Source of the DNA: Clostridia bacterium
GTDB lineage: Bacteria; Bacillota; Clostridia; Oscillospirales; Acutalibacteraceae
NCBI GenBank assembly: GCA_017626295.1
Contig: JAGAJB010000013.1
Span: 1 to 64,000, forward strand
DNA: 64,000 nucleotides
Direction of reading: 5' to 3'
Below are positions 16,415-24,972 of the stretch, piece after piece. Each line of letters opens with the position of its first letter. The stretch's first letter is position 1. Made by a program: the position numbers and the translations under genes. Under the pieces are notes generated by a model that saw nothing but the letters and a program-made list of their open reading frames with translations, ran no database searches and was not told the origin of the DNA.

Positions 16415-17482
16415 TTGAATATTAAACTGATCGGCGAACCAAAAATTGTTATGACGAATACAGAAAGTCACCACGCTTACTTTGCCTGGCCGACAATTGC
16501 AAAACTTCAGAACGGCAAAATTTGCGTTGGTGCGTCAGGTTACCGTGTGGAGCATATATGCCCCTTCGGCAAAGGTGTTTTAGCCTTTAGTGATGATAAC
16601 GGCGAAACCTACGGGAAGCCCATACCTGTTTTTGATACTGTGCTTGATGACAGAGATGTAGGTCTCACGGTTTTCGGTGAAAGCGGTCTTATTGCCACGT
16701 CTTTTAACAGCACACTCGAATTTCAAAGAGAAAATATGCCTCAGACCCAAGAGTGTTTTGACTACATAAATTCTGTTTCCGCAGAAGATGAGGCAGAGGC
16801 TCTCGGTATCAGTTTCAGAATAAGCAAAGATTTTGGTGAAACCTTCGGGAAGATATATAAATCCCCTGTTTCCTCCCACCACGGCCCAACGGTGCTTAAT
16901 GACGGCACGGTTTTATGGGTTGGCAGAAGACTCGGCGTACACAACCACATTGAAGCACACGTAATAGATACCGAAACCGGTGAAATGACCTTGCGAGGCG
17001 AAATGGGGCTTTATAAATACGAGGAGTTTAAGGATATTTATTTCTATGAGCCTCACGCAATTCAACTGAAAAACGGAAAAATAATATGCCACTTGCGAGC
17101 AGAAAACAAAGACGAAACTTTGTTTACTCTTTACCAGACCGTTTCCCTCGATAACGGTGTAACCTGGAGTAAACCCCGACAAATTGTCAGAGATGACAGC
17201 GGTGCGCCCGGTCATTTATTTATGCACTCATCAGGCACGTTGATTTCCACATTTTCTCACAGAAGCAGACCCTACGGAATATGGGCGATATTCAGCGAAG
17301 ATATCGGCGAAACCTGGAGTGACGAAAGTGTTTTATATTACGGAAACGACACAGACGATTTAGGCTACCCCTCAACAATTGAACTTCCCAACGGCGATTT
17401 AATTACTGCTTTCTACACAAGAGAAAACGACTATGTACCCGCACTTATAATGCAGCAAAAATGGTCTTTGGGAGAGAAATAA
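16415..17482 (+). CDS. Sialidase-superfamily (Asp-box/BNR repeat) protein
   Basis: The 355-residue protein is a six-bladed propeller of the sialidase superfamily. Four Asp-boxes are readable: SDDNGETYGKP, SKDFGETFGK, SLDNGVTWSKP and SEDIGETW. Conserved arginines occur in GYRVEH, HLRAEN and YTREND, but the full triad of true GH33 sialidases was not confirmed. It starts at TTG 16415, supported by GGAGGTG eight bases upstream; no better ATG exists. No signal peptide is seen, so it would act in the cytoplasm. Context with GH92 and GH27 suggests trimming of host-type or mucin-type glycans. Confidence 0.75.
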   Translation: MNIKLIGEPKIVMTNTESHHAYFAWPTIAKLQNGKICVGASGYRVEHICPFGKGVLAFSDDNGETYGKPIPVFDTVLDDRDVGLTVFGESGLIATSFNSTLEFQRENMPQTQECFDYINSVSAEDEAEALGISFRISKDFGETFGKIYKSPVSSHHGPTVLNDGTVLWVGRRLGVHNHIEAHVIDTETGEMTLRGEMGLYKYEEFKDIYFYEPHAIQLKNGKIICHLRAENKDETLFTLYQTVSLDNGVTWSKPRQIVRDDSGAPGHLFMHSSGTLISTFSHRSRPYGIWAIFSEDIGETWSDESVLYYGNDTDDLGYPSTIELPNGDLITAFYTRENDYVPALIMQQKWSLGEK

Positions 17483-17514
17483 TAGCGGTTTATATCGGTA
17501 TAAGGAGAAGAAAA

Positions 17515-18015
17515 ATGGCAGACAGTATATATAAAGCAATACGCAAAGAGCACGGTATGACCCGTGACGAAGTTTGCGATGCGGCGGTTGATTTGAACTC
17601 GGCAATTCAGCCCGAACGACTTGAAAGAATCGAAAACGGCAAATTGGAAATTCATCCCGAGGAGGTTATGCTTCTTTCTGAGATTTACGGCGAGCCCACC
17701 CTTTGCAACCACTACTGCTCTAAGGAATGCCCTATCGGACAAAAATATGTTCCCGAAATTAAGGTTAAGGATTTGGCTCAAATTGTTCTCGAAATGCTCT
17801 CTTCCCTTAACTCAATGAAAAAAAGCCAGGAACGTTTAATTGAAATAACCGCTGACGGCATAATTGAGGATGACGAAATACAAGATTTTGTTTTCATACA
17901 AAAGGAACTTGAACGCATTTCAATTACGGTTGAAACATTGCAACTCTGGGTTGAGCAAATGATTGCTGAAAACAAGATTGACAAAGAAAAGTATGCAAAA
18001 TTTATAAGTAAATAA
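17515..18015 (+). CDS. XRE-family transcriptional regulator with a cysteine motif
   Basis: The 166-residue protein has an N-terminal XRE helix-turn-helix at residues 1-60 (TRDEVCDAA as the first recognition helices, then RLERIENGK). It is followed by the cysteine cluster LCNHYCSKECPIG with C64, C68 and C72 spaced CX3CX3C, which might bind metal. A helical C-terminal half looks like a dimerisation domain. AAGGAG precedes ATG 17515. Lying 32 bases after the sialidase-like gene and before a terminator, it is probably the last gene of the glycan operon and a candidate regulator of it. Similar regulators with the same cysteine tract are common in gut Clostridia. Confidence 0.75.
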   Translation: MADSIYKAIRKEHGMTRDEVCDAAVDLNSAIQPERLERIENGKLEIHPEEVMLLSEIYGEPTLCNHYCSKECPIGQKYVPEIKVKDLAQIVLEMLSSLNSMKKSQERLIEITADGIIEDDEIQDFVFIQKELERISITVETLQLWVEQMIAENKIDKEKYAKFISK

Positions 18016-18028
18016 ACTACATAAAACA

Positions 18029-18061
18029 GTGTTCAGGCAGCAGTTGCTTGAACACCATTTT
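18029..18061 (+). terminator. Terminator after the glycan operon
   Basis: An 11-bp stem, GTGTTCAGGCA with TGCTTGAACAC (one G-U pair), is followed by CATTTTTGC just after the XRE gene. Confidence 0.75.
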
Positions 18062-18188
18062 TGCATTTATTGTAAATTTCCACCATAGAGATTTGCAGTT
18101 ATTGTAATTCAGATTTATATACGCAAATGCTATTATACAGTCACAACAAAGGATTGTTGCAAATAGAATAACACAAGGAGTGTTAAAG

Positions 18189-18302
18189 ATGTCTCCCCAA
18201 CAAAGAATTTTAGCCATTAAGTTGGCAGAAAAGATAAACAAAAACCAATCATATGCCGAGAAACTCGGTATTGTAATTGAGAATAAAAAGAGAAATAAAT
18301 AA
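18189..18302 (+). CDS. 37-residue basic small protein
   Basis: ATG 18189 follows CAAGGAG at a normal distance, and the frame encodes 37 residues: MSPQQRILAIKLAEKINKNQ, then SYAEKLGIVIEN and a Lys/Arg-rich tail. It is helical and basic with no membrane segment. It overlaps the ribosome site of the next gene, so the two are likely co-translated. I do not recognise a named family. The strong start signal and tight packing with the downstream membrane protein argue that it is real. Confidence 0.6.
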   Translation: MSPQQRILAIKLAEKINKNQSYAEKLGIVIENKKRNK

Positions 18303-18315
18303 AGGAGAATTACTA

Positions 18316-18555
18316 ATGTTAGAAACAATTTTTGAAATCGCAATTACGGTTCTGTTTGTATGGCTTTTCTTTAAAGCCCTGAAACTCACATTCAAAATCA
18401 CCTGGGGTATTACAAAAATCATAGCAGTTATTCTGTTTGTCATTGCAATCCCCGCACTCATAGGTTGCTTACTGTTCGCCGGTGGTGCAGTGTTCCTACT
18501 CCCCTTGGCATTGGTGGCAGCAGCCTTCGGATTAGTTAAAAGTTGCTCTGTATAA
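18316..18555 (+). CDS. Small two- or three-span membrane protein
   Basis: The 79-residue protein is nearly all hydrophobic, with spans at about residues 5-20, 30-50 and 52-72, rich in Ile, Phe, Ala and Gly. AAAGGAG lies nine bases before ATG 18316; a longer reading from 18277 would overlap the previous small gene. No motif identifies a function. It is followed 70 bases later by another membrane protein. Confidence 0.6.
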   Translation: MLETIFEIAITVLFVWLFFKALKLTFKITWGITKIIAVILFVIAIPALIGCLLFAGGAVFLLPLALVAAAFGLVKSCSV

Positions 18556-18625
18556 TCAAACTATTGCCAAAGACAATAAAAAGATATAAAATATATTTAA
18601 GAGATTTTCTGAAAGGAGAATTACA

Positions 18626-19240
18626 ATGAACGAAAGAACAATAAGAAGGCCCAAAGGTCCCGCCGTTATTTTTCTTATACAGGCCATCAGTTATTTTTTC
18701 ACACTATTCAGCTCTGCTTTAATGGGTGTGATTTTTGATTATCCCGAAAAACTGCCCTTAAGAAGCGTTCTCACTTTTCTTATCTGGGGTGCAACCAATT
18801 TATTTTTGAGTATCGTTCTGTTCTCCAAAAACTACAACAACTTACTCCTTGTTGGTGTCGGCGTGCTTTTAGTTCCGAGTATTTTCGGGTTATTTTTTAA
18901 TATCACACCCTATCTCATAAGTGAGATTATTTTCTGCTTGATATTATTTGCATTCACATATATAATGGTAAAAATGCCCGAAACACCCATAAGAGAAAAA
19001 ACTGTTAAATTTCGTTTCGTTATTCCTGTTTTACAATTTCTGCTCGTTTTAATTTCAACAATACAGACCATTCAGGGCGCTTACGAAAAGTTTTTTGAAA
19101 ATGCGGGTTCATACCCTGTGGACACAATGAACGTTGCAATCGCTTTGTTTCCCTCAATATTAGGTGCAATTACAGGTTTCTTACCCGTACTATGCTATGT
19201 ACTGCTTGCAAATTGGCTGGCAGACCCTTATGAGAAATAG
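18626..19240 (+). CDS. Multispanning membrane protein, unknown function
   Basis: The 204-residue protein has about six hydrophobic segments separated by short loops, a basic N-terminus (MNERTIRRPKGP) and no recognised motif. GAAAGGAG precedes ATG 18626. It ends 26 bases before the larger membrane-anchored protein, so the two are likely co-expressed. The even spacing of spans suggests a channel-like or scaffold protein, but nothing in the sequence fixes its role. Confidence 0.55.
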   Translation: MNERTIRRPKGPAVIFLIQAISYFFTLFSSALMGVIFDYPEKLPLRSVLTFLIWGATNLFLSIVLFSKNYNNLLLVGVGVLLVPSIFGLFFNITPYLISEIIFCLILFAFTYIMVKMPETPIREKTVKFRFVIPVLQFLLVLISTIQTIQGAYEKFFENAGSYPVDTMNVAIALFPSILGAITGFLPVLCYVLLANWLADPYEK

Positions 19241-19266
19241 ATTAAAATAAAAAGGATTTGACTAAT

Positions 19267-20943
19267 ATGAAAAAAATAAAAGTTTTACCGTATATATTAG
19301 GCGCCATTACCGCTTTGTTGTTTTCAGGCTTTTGCTTATATGTTTTTTGTCCCGCAATCAATGTTCACAACGTGGGTTTGTGGGTGATTATTGATATTGC
19401 AATTTTACTTTTTGTTGTTGTGGTGCGGCTCACAAAAGGATTCAAAGATTTCGGTTGGATAACAGTAAAAAAGAGAACCGGGTCAAAAGGCAGAACCAAA
19501 AAGTTTGCAAAATTCAATTTTAACATCAAATATTATATACTTCCTATTATACTTACCCTTTTAATAATTGTAATCGGTATTACAGGCAGTACTGTTTTTA
19601 ATGCAACATCTTATTCCGAAATTTTAAAGGTAAAAGATTCGGATTTTTCAGTTGACTTATCGGAATCTGTCGGCACGGATTCAATTGCACTTATGGATAC
19701 CGCTTCAGCACGAATGCTCGGTGACCGTGAAATAGGCGCTCTTTCCGATGTTGTAAGCCAGTTTAACGTTTCTTACGATTATACGCAGATAGATTATAAC
19801 GGAAATCCCATAAAGGTTTCAGCACTGGAATACGCGGGCTTTTTCAAATGGATGAATAATAACGTCAACGGAATAAAAGGTTACGTTACGGTTGACCCTG
19901 TTTCAATGTCCGCTTCTTTTGAAAAATCGGAAGGAATGAAATATGTTCCCTCGGCATTTTTCTCGGAAGATGCATACAGATACCTTTGGACTGAATATCC
20001 AACGCTTATGTTGGAAAACCTTCATTTTGAAATTAACGAAAACGGTAAACCCTATTACGTTGCTTCTGTCATTGAAAAAACAATAGGTTTATTCGGCGGT
20101 AAAACCGTCAGCGGATGTGTCGTTCTTGACCCTGTAAGCGGTGAAACACAGAAATATAACGTTTCGGATATTCCCAAATGGATAGACGTTGTTTTCTACG
20201 GCGACCTTATATGTGAACAGTATAATTGGCACGGTATGTTCCAGAACGGCTATCTGAACAGTATGTTTGCTAAAAAAGGTTGCAAACAGGTTACTACATA
20301 TTATACAAGCGACGATGAAGTTGACGAAACGCCCATTTCCGACTACGGCTACGTGGCTAAAGACGGCGATATATGGATTTACACAGGTGTAACGTCCGTA
20401 AACGGTGACAGTTCAAATATCGGTTTCCTCTTAGCAAATGAAAGAACAGGCGAAAGCCGTTACTACTCAATTGCAGGTGCTGATGAAAAATCCGCTATGG
20501 CGGCAGCAGAGGGTGAAGTTCAGGAAAAAGGCTACCAGGCTTCTTTCCCGTCTCTTATCAATATTGACGGTCACCCCACATATATTATGGTCTTAAAGGA
20601 TTCCGGCGGATTAGTAAAACTCTATGCCGCCGTAAACGTTGAACAGTATAATATTGTTACCACTGCAACCACCCAGGCTGAATGTATTAAAAAATACAGA
20701 ATGGCTCTCGGTATAGAAAACGACGAGAAAAAGGAAGATATAAAAGAAAAAACAATTACCGTTGCTTCAATAAAATATATTGACATTGACGGAAACACTT
20801 TCATCTATTTAATCGACAACGAAAGCAATATATTCAAAGCAAAAGCAAGCGCAAATGAAAATATGCTTTTACTGAATGTGGGTGATAAAGTAAAAATCAC
20901 CTATTCAGGTAAAACGATTACTTCTTGTGAAAAAGTCGGATAA
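19267..20943 (+). CDS. Large membrane-anchored protein with C-terminal OB-like domain
   Basis: The 558-residue protein has three N-terminal membrane spans (about residues 5-25, 33-52 and 87-108), then an approximately 380-residue external beta-rich domain (Tyr-rich, with YVTVDPVSMSASF and repeated NGKPYYV/GHPTYI-type strands). Its last 65 residues look like a small OB barrel (ITVASIKYIDIDGNTFIYL, then NVGDKVKITYSG). ATG 19267 is favoured over TTG 19258. No enzyme motif is seen. The layout would suit an envelope receptor or sensor. It is the last gene of the 18-21 kb membrane-protein cluster. Confidence 0.55.
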   Translation: MKKIKVLPYILGAITALLFSGFCLYVFCPAINVHNVGLWVIIDIAILLFVVVVRLTKGFKDFGWITVKKRTGSKGRTKKFAKFNFNIKYYILPIILTLLIIVIGITGSTVFNATSYSEILKVKDSDFSVDLSESVGTDSIALMDTASARMLGDREIGALSDVVSQFNVSYDYTQIDYNGNPIKVSALEYAGFFKWMNNNVNGIKGYVTVDPVSMSASFEKSEGMKYVPSAFFSEDAYRYLWTEYPTLMLENLHFEINENGKPYYVASVIEKTIGLFGGKTVSGCVVLDPVSGETQKYNVSDIPKWIDVVFYGDLICEQYNWHGMFQNGYLNSMFAKKGCKQVTTYYTSDDEVDETPISDYGYVAKDGDIWIYTGVTSVNGDSSNIGFLLANERTGESRYYSIAGADEKSAMAAAEGEVQEKGYQASFPSLINIDGHPTYIMVLKDSGGLVKLYAAVNVEQYNIVTTATTQAECIKKYRMALGIENDEKKEDIKEKTITVASIKYIDIDGNTFIYLIDNESNIFKAKASANENMLLLNVGDKVKITYSGKTITSCEKVG

Positions 20944-20982
20944 AAGATAAATAATCGATATTTACTTAAAACAATTATAAAC

Positions 20983-21030
20983 AAATCACACCCACTTAAC
21001 GATTTTTCGCTAAGCGGGTGTGATTTATTT
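20983..21030. terminator. Bidirectional terminator
   Basis: A 16-base stem with one mismatch (AAATCACACCCACTTA with TAAGCGGGTGTGATTT) lies between the convergent genes ending at 20943 and 21025, with A- and T-rich flanks. Confidence 0.85.
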
Positions 21031-22074
21031 TATCAAATTGTATCTGCTCAGAACCAAGTCAATTATTACTTGAGTTTTCACTTTCATATTTATCTTTTCG
21101 AGAACATTACGAATTGTTTCTTCGTTAAGTTCGGGAATATATTTTTTATATTCGGGGTATTCTGAAATTACTTCGTTGAATAAAGTTATAAGAACATCTT
21201 TTGAATTCACTTTTGTTTTTGCAGGATAACCACGGGCAATAAGAGCCATATTGTTATCATAATTTGGAGCAAATCCAAGAATTTCGCCTGTTTTTGCATC
21301 TCGCAACAAACCGAAGTTATTTGTATGCCTGTCAGGATTTGCACATACTGTATCCATAAATATCATTCTGATATAATCGGGTACGGCATCAGGACATATA
21401 TTTTTCAAAGCACTCACTACTTTGATATAGTCTTCATCATCGCCCATAAAGGTTGATGCAGGTTCAAAATTAACAGTTGCACCATTGGTAAAATCGAGAG
21501 TTTTTATAAATCCCTCGCCTCGCTCATAAACTGCCATATTCATACCGAGAGCGACACCTAATTCATAAACAAAAAGTTCGGAAAACAGTTCGCTGTGTGT
21601 GGCTCTTTTAAACATCCACCATTTGCCGTTAAGAAGTTTCCAGCACTTTTCAAAACTACCGACATTGGTTAATTCGGGTGTACGGGATTTTTTACTTGTG
21701 GCAGCACGGTTAAAACTATCGTAATTCCCCTTTAAAGCAAGGTTTGAAAAATAATCATCCGAGAATTTTACGTCATCATAAATCAAGTCGGAATCAATCG
21801 GTCTTATCCAATAGTTATCAGTAACGGTTGCGGCATTAACGTGAGCAACCGTTGATACATCATCTTTTTCGGCAAGGCGAAGTGCCTTTTTAAGAAGTCG
21901 AGAGTTAGCGCGATGGCTATCGATTGCACGAGTTTCAAGCCACATATCAGCATTTTTCACTCTTTTAAGATACAAAGGTAATAAATCATTATTTTTTACG
22001 AAAAGTTTACCGTTTTTCCACACAGCAACAACTACATTCCCGCTTAAAATCTCGTAATTATCTTTATCTATCAC
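21025..22074 (-). CDS. HipA-like protein kinase, stand-alone
   Basis: The 349-residue protein has the C-terminal kinase core of the HipA family: the catalytic block with NPDRHTNNFGLL near residue 245 and the metal-binding APNYDNNMAL near residue 273. The N-terminal 100 residues do not match the HipA N-domain and there is no HipB-type HTH partner beside it. It is therefore a HipA-domain Ser/Thr kinase outside the usual toxin-antitoxin pair, more like CtkA-type or orphan kinases. A poorly matched ribosome site (AGGCGAG) lies before ATG 22074. The substrate is unknown. The promoter region towards the next gene is divergent. Confidence 0.75.
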   Translation of the reverse strand: MIDKDNYEILSGNVVVAVWKNGKLFVKNNDLLPLYLKRVKNADMWLETRAIDSHRANSRLLKKALRLAEKDDVSTVAHVNAATVTDNYWIRPIDSDLIYDDVKFSDDYFSNLALKGNYDSFNRAATSKKSRTPELTNVGSFEKCWKLLNGKWWMFKRATHSELFSELFVYELGVALGMNMAVYERGEGFIKTLDFTNGATVNFEPASTFMGDDEDYIKVVSALKNICPDAVPDYIRMIFMDTVCANPDRHTNNFGLLRDAKTGEILGFAPNYDNNMALIARGYPAKTKVNSKDVLITLFNEVISEYPEYKKYIPELNEETIRNVLEKINMKVKTQVIIDLVLSRYNLIK

Positions 22075-22240
22075 CTATCTCGCCTCCTTTAGCATTTCAC
22101 ATTCATATTATGCCAAAAACGATAAGTTTTGTCAATGTATCCTGCATCCTTCTTGTAACACAACAGAGTTTCACAGTATGCTTGAAAACTTTTTATATTT
22201 ATGATATTTTTATTATATACACTGAAAGGAGTGGTACTTA

Positions 22241-23536
22241 ATGGCAAAAGGAAAAAATAAAAAAGCAAAAAAGAGGTTACTTATTTTTATTTCAATAGTT
22301 ATAGTTCTCGGAATTGTAATTGCGGGGCTTAACTTTTTATCACTTCAGAATCTTTTGAAAAAGGGTAATTCATATAACACCCCAGAAATTGAAAATCAAC
22401 TGGTACCCCAAAAGGATGAAAACGGATATTGGTATTTTACAACCGACCGCGAGTTTAAGGTAATGCACCTTACCGATATTCACATAGGTGGCGGTTTTAT
22501 GTCAAAAACCGTTGATGAAAAAGCCCTTAACGCAATTGCAACTATGGTAACAAAAGAAAAGCCCGACCTTGTTATTGCTACGGGTGACATTGCTTTCCCT
22601 GTTCCCTATATGGCGGGTACATTCAATAATTACAGCGGTGCAAAAGCATTCGGAAACCTTATGGAAAGCCTTGGGGTTTACTGGACAGTTACTTTCGGTA
22701 ACCACGATTCTGAATGCTATTCATATTTTGACAGAGAATCAGTTGCAGAAATTTATTCAAACGAAGAATTCAAGCATTGCTTATTCGGGGCAGGTCCCGA
22801 AGATGTTGACGGTTACGGAAACCACGTTATTGAGGTTAAAAATTCAAAAGGTATCATTACACAGGCTATGGTTTTAATTGACTCACAAGCTTACGTTAAA
22901 GATACTCTCATTGACAGTATCAAAGGCACTTATGACAATATTCATCCTAACCAGGTTGAATGGTATGAAACTGAAATAAAAAGAATGAACGCCGAAAACA
23001 GCCAAGTCATAAAATCAATTCAGGGCGATGTAAACAGCGGTTTATTCAAACAATACGGCACAGTAAAAACTCTTGCATTTTTCCATATACCTTTGGTAGA
23101 AATGGCTGATGCCTGGAACGAATTCCAAGAAAACGGATTTAAAGACACAAAGGAGTTCAAATATATTGAAGGTATAATCGGTGAAGGCGGCAGAAGAATT
23201 TTCTGCGGTTTGGGTGAAGATGACCTTTTTGAAAAGATGCTTGAACTCGGGTCAACAAAAGCAATGTTCAACGGTCACGACCATATTAACAATACCACCT
23301 TTGAATACAAGGGTATTCAGTTCAGTTACGGTTACAGTATTGACTACTTTGCATATTCGGGCATTGATAAGCAAGGCTCGCAAAGAGGTTGCACTATGAT
23401 TACCTGCAAACCCGACACCACATTCACTATTGATAAATATAACTATTATTCTGACAGATATAATCTTGACGGTTTCACACGCGAAGAAGTTACTATGCAG
23501 TTTGAGGACGTTACATACCAGACTCCCGAAGAATAA
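22241..23536 (+). CDS. Membrane-anchored calcineurin-like metallophosphoesterase
   Basis: The 431-residue protein has one N-terminal span at about residues 12-30 and then a metallophosphoesterase domain: DIH in MHLTDIHIG, GD in VIATGDIAF, GNHD in TFGNHDSE, and GHDH in MFNGHDHIN. All dimetal ligands are present. It is likely on the outer face of the membrane. It opens a three-gene operon with an MFS transporter and a GH127 enzyme, which suggests processing of phosphorylated or phosphodiester-linked sugars. AAAGGAG lies upstream of ATG 22241. Confidence 0.8.
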   Translation: MAKGKNKKAKKRLLIFISIVIVLGIVIAGLNFLSLQNLLKKGNSYNTPEIENQLVPQKDENGYWYFTTDREFKVMHLTDIHIGGGFMSKTVDEKALNAIATMVTKEKPDLVIATGDIAFPVPYMAGTFNNYSGAKAFGNLMESLGVYWTVTFGNHDSECYSYFDRESVAEIYSNEEFKHCLFGAGPEDVDGYGNHVIEVKNSKGIITQAMVLIDSQAYVKDTLIDSIKGTYDNIHPNQVEWYETEIKRMNAENSQVIKSIQGDVNSGLFKQYGTVKTLAFFHIPLVEMADAWNEFQENGFKDTKEFKYIEGIIGEGGRRIFCGLGEDDLFEKMLELGSTKAMFNGHDHINNTTFEYKGIQFSYGYSIDYFAYSGIDKQGSQRGCTMITCKPDTTFTIDKYNYYSDRYNLDGFTREEVTMQFEDVTYQTPEE

Positions 23537-23565
23537 ATCTTTTTTACACAAGGAAACGAGAAGAT

Positions 23566-24972
23566 ATGAGTAAAGAAAAACTCAGCAAGAAGAATTGGTT
23601 TATAATTACCCTCTTCTGCTTTATGGGTGGTATAGCCTGGAATACTGAGAATATGTATTTCAACACCTTTGTCACCAACGAAATTTATGCCGATGTATCA
23701 CAGTCGGCAATCCTCGGCTCAATGGAAGCGGTAACCGCGGTTTCAAGAATGGTTGCCCTTTCCGCTATTGCGGCGGTGGTCACCACATTTATAATGGGTG
23801 CTCTCAGCGACAGATTAAAAAACAGAAAGATGTTTATTTCTGTGGGCTATATATTTTGGGGTATAGTTACCGCTATGTTCGGCTTCATTACAAAAGAAAA
23901 CGTAGCAAACCTCCTAAACCTTTCCGACGAAGCAAAAATTCTCGGCTGTACCGTTTGGTTTGTTATCCTTATGGATATTGTAATGACCTTTATGGGCTCT
24001 ACGAGTAACGATGCCGCTTTTCAGGCTTGGGTAACGGACGTTACTGTTCCTAGGCAAAGACCCATTGTTGAAACGGTTTTGTCCGTTGTGGGTACTGTAT
24101 CCTCTTTTGCAGTAACGGGTGTAGGCAGTTTCGCACAGGCGGGTACTATCTCATATAAACTTTTCTTCGGCATTTTAGGTCTTGTAGTGACCTTATGCGG
24201 TGTGTTAGGCCTTTTCCTTATTAAAGACCCGCCCCGTACGGCACAGATAAAAACATCATCAAACTATTGGGCAGACCTCTTCTACGGTTTCAGACCCTCT
24301 GTTATTAAAGAAAACGCAAGACTTTATCTGGCGCTTGTTTCATTCTGCTTTGCAATCATCTCTTTCCAGGTTTTCTACCCCTATCTTCTTACATACGTTC
24401 AATACGTGGTTATCCCCGATAATGGCGGTGTTGAAAATCTTTTGAAAGCACCGGTTATTATAACAGCGGTAGTTGTTGTAATTATTCTTCTTGCGTGTAT
24501 TGTAACTATGCTTAAACTTTCAAATAAGAAAAAAGGCTTTTGCCTGGCTGTAGGCGTAACTGTTATGAGTTTAGGTTTTTTACTTCTTTCAACAAGCACC
24601 AGTATTTACGTTATTCTTATAAGTATATTGCCTGTTGTTCTTGGTAACGCCCTTGTTAACATTCTCTTCGGTGCTGCTGTTAAAGACTTTATTCCCGAAG
24701 GCAAGGCAGGTCTTTTCCAGGGTATACGAATGATATTCTCCGTGCTTATTCCTATGATTGTGGGGCCCTTTATCGGCGAAACCGCATGTAAGTATGCAGC
24801 ACGAACCATAATAAACGAAGCAAATGCAGAAGTTATTGTTCCTGCAAAGGATATGTTCCTGTGGGCAGGTATAGTATGTATATTGGCTCTTATCCCTCTT
24901 TTCTTCCTTATCAAAAAAGGCCTTGAAATTAAGGAAACCGAAACTGATGCTGAGGTAAAACAATATGAATAA
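23566..24972 (+). CDS. MFS transporter (sugar-type)
   Basis: This 468-residue protein has twelve predicted spans. The MFS loop 2-3 motif is MGALSDRLKNRKMF, and a second basic loop lies in the middle at VPRQRP. The C-terminal loops carry FLIKDPPRTAQ. It begins 29 bases after the phosphoesterase and overlaps the GH127 gene by eight bases, so all three are in one transcript. It is a different carrier from the GPH-like protein at 4.2 kb. Context makes an arabinose-containing oligosaccharide a reasonable but unproven cargo. Confidence 0.8.
   Translation: MSKEKLSKKNWFIITLFCFMGGIAWNTENMYFNTFVTNEIYADVSQSAILGSMEAVTAVSRMVALSAIAAVVTTFIMGALSDRLKNRKMFISVGYIFWGIVTAMFGFITKENVANLLNLSDEAKILGCTVWFVILMDIVMTFMGSTSNDAAFQAWVTDVTVPRQRPIVETVLSVVGTVSSFAVTGVGSFAQAGTISYKLFFGILGLVVTLCGVLGLFLIKDPPRTAQIKTSSNYWADLFYGFRPSVIKENARLYLALVSFCFAIISFQVFYPYLLTYVQYVVIPDNGGVENLLKAPVIITAVVVVIILLACIVTMLKLSNKKKGFCLAVGVTVMSLGFLLLSTSTSIYVILISILPVVLGNALVNILFGAAVKDFIPEGKAGLFQGIRMIFSVLIPMIVGPFIGETACKYAARTIINEANAEVIVPAKDMFLWAGIVCILALIPLFFLIKKGLEIKETETDAEVKQYE

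Noticed and set aside
21025-22074. Classical hipBA toxin-antitoxin pair
   Set aside because: No HTH antitoxin gene lies on either side, and the N-terminal HipA domain is not recognisable.
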